Assembly: GCA_031278145.1 (NCBI GenBank)
Contig: JAITLA010000213.1
Location: forward strand, 1 to 6,759
Length of the DNA stretch: 6,759 bases
Source: Eubacteriales Family XIII. Incertae Sedis bacterium
Lineage (GTDB): Bacteria > Bacillota_A > Clostridia > Peptostreptococcales > Anaerovoracaceae
Reading direction: 5' to 3'
Made by a program: the position numbers and the translations under genes. Positions 1 to 6,483 of the stretch are shown piece by piece. Each line of letters begins with the position of its first letter. The stretch's first letter is position 1. The notes beneath the pieces are model-generated. The model did no database searches and was not told the DNA's origin. It was given only the letters and a program-made list of their open reading frames with translations.

Positions 1-933
1 CGCGCCCCAGAACGAGAGCACCACCCTGCGCTCGGACCAGCCGCACAGCTCGAAGTGATGGTGCAGCGGCGCCATCTTGAACACGCGCTTCCCCCGGAGC
101 TTATAGCTGCCCACCTGAAGGATCACGGACAGGGTTTCCAGCACGTACAGGAAGCCGACGAGCGGCAGTATGAGCTCGAGGTGCAATATAACGGAAACGG
201 CGGCGAGGCCGCCGCCGAGGGCCAAGGAGCCCGTATCCCCCATGAAGATCCGCGCGGGATGCCTGTTGAAGAGCAGGAAGCCCAAGCAGGCCCCGCAGAG
301 CGCGGCGCTGAAAAAGGCGCTGTCCGAGAACAGCCCGCCCGCGAAGGTCATGCAGAGCGCGACCATGGCGGTGACGCCCGCAGCCAGCCCGTCGAGGCCG
401 TCCGTCAGGTTCACGCTGTTGACCATGGCGACGATGACGAAGATCACGAAAGGGATGTAAAAGACCCCGAAATCCACGTTTTCGTTCAAAAACGGGACGA
501 ATATCCGCGTGCCGCCGCCGGGGCCAAGGAACTGATAGATCGCGATGCCCGCCGCGATGAGCACCTGCAACGCGAATTTCTGCGGCGCCGTCAGCCCGAG
601 GTTCCGTTTCATCCGAACCTTGACGTAATCGTCGAAGAAGCCGAGCGCGGCGTAGGCCGCGAAGGTCAGGAGCATGACCATGATATCGACGCTGAGGGAA
701 TTCAGGGCGAAAAAACCGATGATGGCGCCGATCACGATTGCGAGGCCTCCCATCGTCGGGGTGCCGCTCTTGCGGCGATGCGATTCGGGTCCGTCCTCGC
801 GTATGCTCTGCCCGGCCTTGAAGCGCCGCAGAAAGGGGATCAGCAACCACGTGAACAGGGCCGTCGCGAGGTAGGCCGCCGCCATGGTCATGAGGACGCG
901 AAGGAGGTTCACGGAACCGAGCGCGGGCATCAT
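1..933 (-). CDS. mraY: MraY, phospho-N-acetylmuramoyl-pentapeptide-transferase (3' end cut by window)
   Basis: This integral membrane enzyme transfers phospho-MurNAc-pentapeptide from UDP to undecaprenyl phosphate, making lipid I. I translated the open frame by hand: 311 residues reach the left edge with no stop. The family is usually about 320-360 residues, so only a short C-terminal piece should be missing. Family motifs seen are HRRKSGTPTMGG (52-63), the Asp pair in FFDDYVK (D101, D102), NLTDGLDGLA (175-184), FMGDTGS (230-236, D233) and the MAPLHHHFE histidine motif (H291-H293). Hydrophobic segments separate these motifs, as expected for a multi-span protein. The ATG at 933 overlaps the murF stop as ATGA and has an AAAAGGA ribosome site 7 bases upstream. 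A second ATG follows at 930. The overlap suggests translational coupling to murF. Identity is secure; the C-terminus cannot be seen. Confidence 0.97.
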   Translation of the reverse strand, partial: MMPALGSVNLLRVLMTMAAAYLATALFTWLLIPFLRRFKAGQSIREDGPESHRRKSGTPTMGGLAIVIGAIIGFFALNSLSVDIMVMLLTFAAYAALGFFDDYVKVRMKRNLGLTAPQKFALQVLIAAGIAIYQFLGPGGGTRIFVPFLNENVDFGVFYIPFVIFVIVAMVNSVNLTDGLDGLAAGVTAMVALCMTFAGGLFSDSAFFSAALCGACLGFLLFNRHPARIFMGDTGSLALGGGLAAVSVILHLELILPLVGFLYVLETLSVILQVGSYKLRGKRVFKMAPLHHHFELCGWSERRVVLSFWGA

Positions 934-2297
934 TCCAATATCCTTTTCACGAGCGTTTCCATGGCCATGCCGCGCGAGCCCTTCACGAGGATCACGTCGC
1001 CGGCCGTCAGTATGCCCGGCAGCTCCCGGTGGGCACGGTCCTTGCTCTCGAAGTGCAAAACGTCGAGTGCGGGCTTCGCCTCCCGCGCGCCCGCCGCGAT
1101 CCCGGCGGCCTTCTCGCCGACGGCTATGAGCAGATCGACGCCCTTTTCCGCGGCGTAGGCACCGATCCGCCTGTGGTATTCGGCGGAGCGCTTGCCCAGA
1201 TCGTTCATGTCGCCGAGCACCGCGACCTTGCGGATGCCCCGCACCGTTCCAAGCATATCGAGGGCCGCGCGCATCGAATCGGGATTGGCGTTGTAGCTGT
1301 CGTCTATCACCTTCATGCCCTTCCTGCCCGTCAGCTTGCTGTTCAGGGTGAACTTGCTCAGCCGCTTCGCCGCCTCCGCCATGCCGATGCCGACGCAGGA
1401 CGCGGCCGCGACCGCGAGGGCCGCGTTCATCGCGTTGTGTATGCCGAGGATGGGCAGGAGGAAGCGCTGCATGTCCTCGCCGTGCTCCAGAAAGAAGGAG
1501 ATCCCTTTTTCGTTGTCGCTCTCCACGCCCGACAGGATGAAGTCGCTCTTGCCCGTGTTGCCCACCTTGACGAGCTTGTGGGGGCCCGAGGCGCAGGCCT
1601 CGCGGAGCGCGTCGTCGCCCGTCGCGTTGATGACCAGCGTATCCCGCGGACCCATGTGCGCCGCGATCTCCAGCTTGGCGTCCCGTATGCCGTCCCTGCT
1701 CTCGAAGTGCGCGATATGCGCCGTGCCCACGTTCGTGATCACGCCCACCTCGGGCCGCACGATGTCCGCGAGCAGCTCTATCTCGCCGGCCCTGTACATG
1801 CCCATTTCGAGAACCACCGCCTCCGTGTCCGGCGCCATGCCGAGGATCGAGAGCGGGAGCCCTATCTCGTTGTTCATGTTCGCCCGCGACTTCGCCGTGC
1901 GGTAGCGCGCGCCGCATATGTGAGAGAGCATCTCCTTCGTCGTCGTCTTGCCCGTGCTGCCCGTGACGGCGAGCCTTTTCGGATCGAGGCGCCGCAGGTA
2001 GAAGCGCGCGAGGTCCTGCAGCGCGCGCGTCGTATCCGCGACGCGTATCACGTTTGCCCCGCCGTCCGCGGGCGCGGCGTCCTCCCGCGCGACGATGAAG
2101 CTCTCGCAGCCCGCCCGCAGCGCATCCGCTATGAAGTCGTGCGCGTCATACCGCTCGCCGATCAGCGGAATGAACAGATCCGAGGCACCCGCCTCCCGTG
2201 AGTCCGTCGAAACGCCGCGCACGCACGCGTTCGCGTCGCCACGGATCAGGCTGCCGCCCACCGCCTCCGCTATTTCGCCCAAACGCAATTCCATCAT
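930..2297 (-). CDS. murF: MurF, UDP-N-acetylmuramoyl-tripeptide--D-alanyl-D-alanine ligase
   Basis: This cytoplasmic Mur ligase adds D-Ala-D-Ala to UDP-MurNAc-tripeptide using ATP, the last soluble step before MraY. It has 455 residues, normal for the family. The N-terminal substrate domain includes LFIPLIGERYDAHDFI (near 41-56). The central ATPase domain has the P-loop GSTGKTTT (113-120), the family stretch NMNNEIGLPLS (near 140-150), the EMGM motif (E164) and GIHNAMNA (near 285-292). The C-terminal domain has the MurF-type DSYNANP (333-339) and KGSRGMAME (near 439). The start is chosen at the first of two tandem ATGs (2297 or 2294) because a G-rich ribosome site lies 7 bases upstream and homologues begin close to MELRLGEIAEA. 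A GTG at 2321, touching the upstream stop, would add eight unconserved residues. The 23-bp gap to the PBP gene is where murE commonly sits. Confidence 0.97.
   Translation of the reverse strand: MMELRLGEIAEAVGGSLIRGDANACVRGVSTDSREAGASDLFIPLIGERYDAHDFIADALRAGCESFIVAREDAAPADGGANVIRVADTTRALQDLARFYLRRLDPKRLAVTGSTGKTTTKEMLSHICGARYRTAKSRANMNNEIGLPLSILGMAPDTEAVVLEMGMYRAGEIELLADIVRPEVGVITNVGTAHIAHFESRDGIRDAKLEIAAHMGPRDTLVINATGDDALREACASGPHKLVKVGNTGKSDFILSGVESDNEKGISFFLEHGEDMQRFLLPILGIHNAMNAALAVAAASCVGIGMAEAAKRLSKFTLNSKLTGRKGMKVIDDSYNANPDSMRAALDMLGTVRGIRKVAVLGDMNDLGKRSAEYHRRIGAYAAEKGVDLLIAVGEKAAGIAAGAREAKPALDVLHFESKDRAHRELPGILTAGDVILVKGSRGMAMETLVKRILE
941..947 (-). promoter_or_regulatory. Ribosome binding site of mraY
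   Basis: AAAAGGA on the minus strand lies inside the 3' end of murF, 7 bases before the ATG at 933. The spacing favours that ATG over the adjacent one at 930. Confidence 0.6.
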
Positions 2298-2304
2298 AAG
2301 CAAA

Positions 2305-2310
2305 TCCCCC
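2305..2310 (-). promoter_or_regulatory. Ribosome binding site of murF
   Basis: GGGGGA on the minus strand, preceded by AGGT, ends 7 bases before the ATG at 2297. It is an imperfect Shine-Dalgarno match but is the best in the gap. It supports the ATG start rather than the GTG at 2321, which lacks a clear site. Confidence 0.45.
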
Positions 2311-2320
2311 ACCTGTGTCA

Positions 2321-4357
2321 CTACTCACTGTACAGGTATACCTGTCCGCCCGGGGGCAGCCTGCCGCCGGCCTTCGGATACTGATCCACCACCGTAAAAT
2401 CCACGTCCTCGCTCCCTGCGGGTGAGGCGACGCAGTACAGATCGCTGCCGAGCAGCTTGCCCGCCGCGTCGCTGAAGCTCATATCCGTCACGTTCGGCAC
2501 GATGACGTAGCCCTGTTGCAGGACCGCGAGTTCCTCCTGCGTGTAGCGCGGCTCGATGTTCTTGTAGCGCAGCACGTCGGACAGGATGTCTTTGACGCCC
2601 GGCGCCGCCGTCGTGCTGCCGAATTTGATCCCCTGCGGCTCGTCCACGATCACGAGCACGGCCAGCTGCGGATCGTCCATCGGCGCCAGCGCGATCATGG
2701 AGGCCGTGACCTTGCCCGTCTTATAGCTGCCGTTGTCCAGCTTCTCCGCGGTGCCGGTCTTGCCCCCGACGCGGTAGCCCGGGATCTTGGCCGCCTTGCC
2801 GCCGCTCTCGTTCACGACGTATTCCATGATGTTCCGAACCTCCGCCGCCGTCTGCTCGCTGAGCACCTGGCGCACGACCTGCGTGTCGAAGGATTTCACG
2901 ATCTCGCCCTCGTCGTCCGCGAGCGCCTTGACGAGCCTGGGGCGCATCAGCTTGCCGCCGTTGCCGATGGCGGAAACCGCCGTGACAAGCTGTATGGGCG
3001 TGATCGATATGCCCTGTCCGTAGGACATCGTGGCGAGGCCGACGGGACCCGCCAGATCGCGGCTCTGCACCAAGGAGTTCGTTTCACCGGGGAAGTCGAT
3101 GCCCGTCTTCGCGGTGATGCCAAAGAGCTCGATGTACTTGTAGAACCTGTCGTAGCCCATGCGCTGCACGAGCTGTATCATAACGGGATTGCAGGAATTC
3201 CCGACCGCCTCCGTCAGGCTTTCCGCGCCGTGCGGCTCATAGTAGCGCCAGCAGCGGAGGCGTTGGTCCGCCACCTCGTAGAAACCGCTGCAATAGAATG
3301 CGTCGCCGGGCGTGGTGACCCTTTCCTCGAGTGCGGCGGCGACGGTCAGCAGCTTGAAGGTGGAGCCCGGATCGTAGACCTCGTTCGTCAGCGGGTTGCG
3401 CCACATATTGTTCCGATATTCGACTTGTTCCTCGGACGAAAGGTTCCGCACGTATTCCGCGGCCTCGAGGTCGAGCGGCGTGCGCGGGTCGTTCGGATCG
3501 AAGTCCGGCGTCGCGCCCATGCCCAATATGTCGCCCGTCTTCGGATCCATGACGATGGCCATGACGCGCAGGGCGTCGGTATTCTCCTGCACCTTGCTTA
3601 TGGCCTTTTCCACATAATGCTGTATGGTTTCGTCTATGGTCAGCACGACGTTCAGGCCGTTTTGCGCCTCGTAGCGCTTCTCCGCTCCGTAGGCAAGGCT
3701 GTCGTTGCGGAGATCGGTGTTCTTGATCCAGCGGCCCGCGACGCCCGTAAGGTCTTTTTCATACGCCAGCTCTATGCCGCTCAGCCCCTTGCCGTCGTCG
3801 TCCGCGGCGCCGAGCACGTGCGCCGCGAAGGGCCCGTAGGGATAATAGCGCTCGTCGTATTCTTCGATTTCGATGCCCGTCAGCTTTTCTTCTTCGATGC
3901 GGACCTTTAGGGCCGCGATCCGGTCCTCGCTCACGTCGTTTGCGATGCGCACCATCAGGTTGTCGCGCAGCAGCGTTTCGCGGACGGCCTCGGCCTCGAG
4001 GCCGAGGCCGTCCGCGAGCGTCGCCACGGTCTTTTCAAAGCGCAGCGCCCGCAGTTCCTCGGAATCGCCGGACGCGACATTGGCGATTCTGGCCCACACG
4101 CGGTACGAAACGGCGCTGACCGCGAGCTCCGTCATGTTCCTGTCGTATATCCCGACGCGCCGCGCCGGGATAAGCAGATCTCTGGTCTGGCTCTCCTGCG
4201 CCAGCCGCGCGTATTTGTCGCTCGCTATCACCGTGATCCAGCCGATGCGAAAGGCCAGACCCGCGAAGAGCAGCGCGACAAGCGCGAAGGACAGGAGGAT
4301 TCGCAGCCTTATGCGGACGTTGGCATCCGATTTTTGCGGTCTTGGGCCTATTGCCAT
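2321..4357 (-). CDS. ftsI: Class B penicillin-binding protein (FtsI/PbpB/SpoVD type) with C-terminal PASTA domain
   Basis: This is a septal D,D-transpeptidase that cross-links peptidoglycan outside the membrane. It has 678 residues. A short basic cytoplasmic tail precedes one membrane anchor (about 18-45). A PBP dimerisation/pedestal domain follows (from about 55, with GIYDRN at 69-74). The transpeptidase domain begins near 240 and carries all three active-site motifs: S332-TFK, S388-C-N and K533-TG. One PASTA repeat covers 617-678. Position after ftsL fits the division PBP. The PASTA repeat and the CWRYY...NSCNP context resemble B. subtilis SpoVD and PbpB, and sequence alone does not decide between vegetative FtsI and sporulation SpoVD roles. 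As the only PBP gene in this cluster, a vegetative role is more likely. Its ATG overlaps the ftsL end by 10 bp. Cysteines 356, 369 and 389 and a perfect 40-bp palindrome in the coding DNA are unusual. Confidence 0.95.
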   Translation of the reverse strand: MAIGPRPQKSDANVRIRLRILLSFALVALLFAGLAFRIGWITVIASDKYARLAQESQTRDLLIPARRVGIYDRNMTELAVSAVSYRVWARIANVASGDSEELRALRFEKTVATLADGLGLEAEAVRETLLRDNLMVRIANDVSEDRIAALKVRIEEEKLTGIEIEEYDERYYPYGPFAAHVLGAADDDGKGLSGIELAYEKDLTGVAGRWIKNTDLRNDSLAYGAEKRYEAQNGLNVVLTIDETIQHYVEKAISKVQENTDALRVMAIVMDPKTGDILGMGATPDFDPNDPRTPLDLEAAEYVRNLSSEEQVEYRNNMWRNPLTNEVYDPGSTFKLLTVAAALEERVTTPGDAFYCSGFYEVADQRLRCWRYYEPHGAESLTEAVGNSCNPVMIQLVQRMGYDRFYKYIELFGITAKTGIDFPGETNSLVQSRDLAGPVGLATMSYGQGISITPIQLVTAVSAIGNGGKLMRPRLVKALADDEGEIVKSFDTQVVRQVLSEQTAAEVRNIMEYVVNESGGKAAKIPGYRVGGKTGTAEKLDNGSYKTGKVTASMIALAPMDDPQLAVLVIVDEPQGIKFGSTTAAPGVKDILSDVLRYKNIEPRYTQEELAVLQQGYVIVPNVTDMSFSDAAGKLLGSDLYCVASPAGSEDVDFTVVDQYPKAGGRLPPGGQVYLYSE
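3978..4017. repeat. Perfect 40-bp palindrome inside the PBP gene
   Basis: Two 20-base arms meet at a central CTCGAG with no spacer and no mismatch. The outermost pair is T3978/A4017, and the next bases outward (T3977, G4018) no longer match. The reading frame is placed so that each codon in one arm is the reverse complement of one in the other (for example GGC/GCC, CTC/GAG, GAC/GTC). The encoded residues, about ADGLGLEAEAVR, look like normal PBP pedestal sequence. It could form a cruciform in DNA or a strong hairpin in mRNA, but function is unproven. Confidence 0.85.
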
Positions 4358-4818
4358 AGCCGATATGCGCTCTCCTTGATGTATTGCGCGAAGTCGTTCA
4401 CGGGCGCCGGCTCCGCCTCTATGTACACCACCCGGTCCGCGGTGGGGTAGATCATGCCGAGCTCCCGGACCGCCCGCAGCTCGATCAGGCTGATCCGCGT
4501 TTCCTTTTCAATCCGCACGGACAGCTTTTCGATCTCCGCGCGGGTCGCCTCCGTGGCCTTCGCGATTTGGTTGATCTCGTATTGGATGGAGCTCATCCAA
4601 GCGGACGCGATGATCATGCCGATGCAGACGAAGCCCGCGAGCAGCAGGAGCAGCAGCATGCCGCCCTTGTCCGGGGCCGAGATGCCTTTTCGGCTTTTTC
4701 CGTGCGCCGGCTTCGCGGGCAGCGCGACGCTTGCGGGCAGGGGAGCGAAGCCGCGGCGAAAATCGAGTTCTCGCGTTTTCTCTCTATAAGAATCGCTGCC
4801 TTTGCGCAGGGCGTGCAT
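4348..4818 (-). CDS. ftsL: FtsL-like septum protein (single-pass, coiled coil)
   Basis: FtsL is a bitopic divisome protein that, with a DivIC/FtsB partner, supports FtsW and the division PBP. This product has 156 residues: a long basic cytoplasmic tail (1-53), one strong membrane segment (about 54-74, rich in Leu, Ile and Gly), and a probable coiled coil (about 77-107, with alternating Ile/Leu and charged residues). The extracellular stretch LRAVRELGMIYP (114-125) matches the conserved end of FtsL/DivIC proteins. The family diverges strongly, so the call rests on topology, that stretch and location between rsmH and the PBP gene. The ATG at 4818 is the only Met before the membrane segment and has AGAGGA 7 bases upstream. 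The gene starts 16 bp after rsmH and overlaps the PBP gene by 10 bp. Confidence 0.88.
   Translation of the reverse strand: MHALRKGSDSYREKTRELDFRRGFAPLPASVALPAKPAHGKSRKGISAPDKGGMLLLLLLAGFVCIGMIIASAWMSSIQYEINQIAKATEATRAEIEKLSVRIEKETRISLIELRAVRELGMIYPTADRVVYIEAEPAPVNDFAQYIKESAYRLWQ
4371..4377 (-). promoter_or_regulatory. Ribosome binding site of the PBP gene, unusually far from its start
   Basis: AAGGAGA on the minus strand lies within the end of ftsL, 13 bases before the ATG at 4357. This is longer than the usual 5-9 bases. No other ATG, GTG or TTG is in frame between them, so 4357 remains the best start. Coupling to ftsL translation through the 10-bp overlap may compensate. Confidence 0.45.
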
Positions 4819-4834
4819 GTCCTTGTCCTCTCTT

Positions 4835-5809
4835 TTAATGCTGTGCGCCTTCGGACGCGGCCTCGGGCGCCGGTGTCCGCTTTTCGAATATCCGCAGCTT
4901 GGCGCTGCGTGAACGCGGGTTTTCGAGCAGCTCCGCTTCGGAGGCTCGAACGGGTCTGCGCGTGATCCGCCTGCCGCACGACAGCCTGCCGCAGGCGCAG
5001 ACGGGCAGGTTCTTCGGGCAGACGCAGGGGTTCTCGCGCCGCGCGAACACGTCCTTGACGATGCGGTCTTCCAGCGAGTGGAAGGAGATCACGCAGAGCC
5101 TGCCGCCGGGGCGCAGACAGTCGATAAAGGCGTCCAAAGCCGTTCCGAGGCCGTCCAGCTCCCCGTTCACCTCTATGCGAAGGGCCTGAAAGCTGCGCTT
5201 CGCGGGGTGCGGACCCTCGCGCCGGGCCGAGGCCGGGACGGCCGCCTTTATGATGTCCACCAGCTCTCCCGTCCGCCGTATCCGGCCCTCGCGGCGGCGT
5301 TTCACGATGAAGGCGCCGATGCGCGAGGCCCATCGTTCCTCCCCGTATTGCGTGAGGATGCGCGTCAGCGCGTCCTGCGGATAGTCGTTCACCACATCCT
5401 CGGCCGTAAAGCCGGCGGAGGCGTCCATGCGCATGTCGAGCGGCGCGTCGCGCATATAGGAGAAGCCCCTGTCCGCCTCGTCGAGCTGGAAGGAGGAAAC
5501 CCCCAGATCGAGCAGCGCGCCGTCGAGGCCGCAAATGTCGTTCTCGCGCAGGATGCGCGCGATGTTCTTGAAGTCGTCGCGAACGAACAGCTTGGCGCAG
5601 GGATAGGCGCGCAGCGTTTCCCGCGCCGCCGCCACGGCGTCCGCGTCCCGGTCGATGCCGAGCAGCAGGCCGTCCGCCGCGAGCCGCGCGCACAGGGCCG
5701 CCGCGTGGCCGCCGCCGCCGAGGGTGCCGTCCGCGTAGATGCCGTCCGCGCGCGGGGCGAGCCCCGCCAGCGCTTCCGTAAGCAGTACGGGCTTGTGTCG
5801 AAATTCCAT
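4835..5809 (-). CDS. rsmH: RsmH, 16S rRNA (cytosine(1402)-N(4))-methyltransferase
   Basis: This SAM-dependent enzyme (also MraW) N4-methylates C1402 in the ribosomal P site. It is a regular member of dcw operons although it acts on the ribosome. It has 324 residues, close to the usual 310-320. Motifs seen are HKPVLL at the N-terminus (5-10), the SAM-binding loop YADGTLGGGGH (25-35), GIDRDADA (51-58), LLDLGVSS (99-106) followed by the family's RGFSY, and near the C-terminus LCVISFHSLEDRIVK and a cysteine cluster (CVCP...VCACG) followed by ITRRPV. The ATG at 5809 is chosen because homologues start just before the HKPVLL motif and a GGGGAGG site precedes it. A TTG at 5839 would only add a Gly-rich leader. 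The gene follows mraZ by 47 bp and ends 16 bp before ftsL. Confidence 0.97.
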   Translation of the reverse strand: MEFRHKPVLLTEALAGLAPRADGIYADGTLGGGGHAAALCARLAADGLLLGIDRDADAVAAARETLRAYPCAKLFVRDDFKNIARILRENDICGLDGALLDLGVSSFQLDEADRGFSYMRDAPLDMRMDASAGFTAEDVVNDYPQDALTRILTQYGEERWASRIGAFIVKRRREGRIRRTGELVDIIKAAVPASARREGPHPAKRSFQALRIEVNGELDGLGTALDAFIDCLRPGGRLCVISFHSLEDRIVKDVFARRENPCVCPKNLPVCACGRLSCGRRITRRPVRASEAELLENPRSRSAKLRIFEKRTPAPEAASEGAQH

Positions 5810-5813
5810 CCCG

Positions 5814-5820
5814 CCTCCCC
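5814..5820 (-). promoter_or_regulatory. Ribosome binding site of rsmH
   Basis: GGGGAGG on the minus strand ends 4 bases before the ATG at 5809, slightly close but a strong match. An upstream TTG start at 5839 would place this site inside the coding region and has no comparable site of its own. Confidence 0.6.
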
Positions 5821-5856
5821 CGCTTCGCTCACCGCTCAAACGCCCCGCGCCCCGCG

Positions 5857-6390
5857 TCAGGGGGCCGCCGAACCATCCTGCGCGCGCGCGCGCTTGAGCT
5901 GCGAGGCGTAGTTGCTGAGCGCCTTGAGGTTCTTGCCCTTTATCGAATCCTCATAGGCTCTGCGATCCCATATCTCCAGCACGTCGATCATGCCGACGCA
6001 GGCGAGATCCCGCGCGAGGCCGGCGTAGTTCCGCGCCTCCTGCGGAATCGTTATGCGTCCCTGCTTGTCTATGTCGCAGAAGGTGGAGGTGCCCACATAG
6101 TGCCTGAGCAGGTCGCGTATGTTGTCGTCGTCGCTCGGCAGCGTGCGCAGATCCGCGATAAGCCGTTCCCAGTTCCGCACGGGATAGGCGTAGAGGCAAG
6201 GGTCGATGCCGTGTACGATGACGCACCGGCCCGCGTAGTTCTTGCGCAGCTTGCCCGGAGGGGGCGGCGCGAGCTCCGCACTCTCCGCGTCCTCCGGGCT
6301 CCCGTTCACATCGAAATCCTCACAGAATTTCGACGGCATGAACATCCGTCCCGCCTCGTCTATGGAATTGTACGCGTAGCTCGAAAGCAT
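5857..6390 (-). CDS. mraZ: MraZ, transcriptional regulator of the dcw operon
   Basis: MraZ is a DNA-binding protein of the AbrB/SpoVT fold that represses its own operon in E. coli by binding short direct repeats at the promoter. Two half-repeats carry the family DxxGRxxxP motif: D11-E-A-G-R-M-F-M-P19 and D108-K-Q-G-R-I-T-I-P116. The stretch GIDPCLYAYPVRNWERL (61-77) and the C-terminal LEIW also fit. At 177 residues it is longer than usual (about 143-152). Roughly 26 extra residues lie between KF (21-22) and CVIVHG (56-61); they are acidic, then proline-rich (four prolines at 42-45). The ATG at 6390 has GGAGAG 6 bases upstream and gives the standard N-terminus. It is the first gene behind the promoter, whose GGAGTA repeats are its likely target. 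Confidence 0.96.
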   Translation of the reverse strand: MLSSYAYNSIDEAGRMFMPSKFCEDFDVNGSPEDAESAELAPPPPGKLRKNYAGRCVIVHGIDPCLYAYPVRNWERLIADLRTLPSDDDNIRDLLRHYVGTSTFCDIDKQGRITIPQEARNYAGLARDLACVGMIDVLEIWDRRAYEDSIKGKNLKALSNYASQLKRARAQDGSAAP

Positions 6391-6437
6391 GGCCCGCTCT
6401 CCAAGCGAAACAAAAATCAGCGAAAAAAGCGTTCTGT

Positions 6438-6463
6438 TACTCCATAATACTCCGTTTTACTCC
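6438..6463 (-). promoter_or_regulatory. Three GGAGTA direct repeats, probable MraZ operator
   Basis: On the minus strand GGAGTA occurs at 6458-6463, 6448-6453 and 6438-6443, an exact 10-bp pitch with 4-base AT-rich spacers. The boxes lie in the promoter spacer, at the upstream edge of the -10, and directly after it. E. coli MraZ binds three TGGGN repeats with the same 10-bp pitch, so this arrangement fits autoregulation. The motif differs from E. coli, and binding is inferred. Confidence 0.75.
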
Positions 6464-6472
6464 TTTTTTCAA
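6444..6472 (-). promoter_or_regulatory. Sigma-A/sigma-70 type promoter of the dcw operon
   Basis: On the minus strand the -35 TTGAAA (6467-6472) and the -10 TATTAT (6444-6449) are separated by exactly 17 bases, and both differ from consensus by one base. Transcription would begin near 6437, leaving a leader of about 47 bases before mraZ. The region is AT-rich against a GC-rich background. No other convincing promoter was seen in the short gaps downstream, so the six genes probably share this one. Confidence 0.75.
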
Positions 6473-6483
6473 CATGGACGCTC

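Noticed and set aside
55..1158. Long plus-strand open frame opposite mraY and the end of murF
   Set aside because: It is antisense to recognisable MraY and MurF reading frames. The product is rich in Arg, His, Glu and Gln, as expected from the complement of GC-rich codons, and shows no family motif.
1029..2201. Plus-strand frame of 390 codons opposite murF
   Set aside because: It is a mirror of the MurF codons; composition is Arg/His/Val-rich with no domain and no ribosome site.
2298..2321. GTG at 2321 as the murF start
   Set aside because: It would add eight unconserved residues and has no good ribosome site; the tandem ATGs at 2297/2294 match homologous N-termini.
2516..3910. Plus-strand frame of 464 codons opposite the PBP gene
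   Set aside because: The opposite strand carries a complete PBP with all catalytic motifs. The length of this frame reflects few stops in GC-rich antisense DNA.
391..5160. Recurring GAGGCCGTCC in mraY, the PBP gene and rsmH
   Set aside because: It is the reverse complement of a frequent Asp-Gly-Leu codon choice (GAC GGC CTC) in unrelated positions, so not a dispersed repeat.
5810..5839. TTG at 5839 as the rsmH start
   Set aside because: It adds a Gly-rich leader and would place the GGGGAGG ribosome site inside the gene; the ATG at 5809 gives the family N-terminus.
5880..5891. Alternating (GC)6 tract near the mraZ 3' end
   Set aside because: It encodes the basic Arg-Ala tail with common codons in this genome. 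It could adopt Z-form, but nothing points to a function.
4384..5911. Plus-strand frames opposite ftsL and rsmH, and a minus-strand frame at 4614-5693 overlapping both
   Set aside because: They are Arg- and Ala-rich shadows of conserved genes, with no recognisable motifs.
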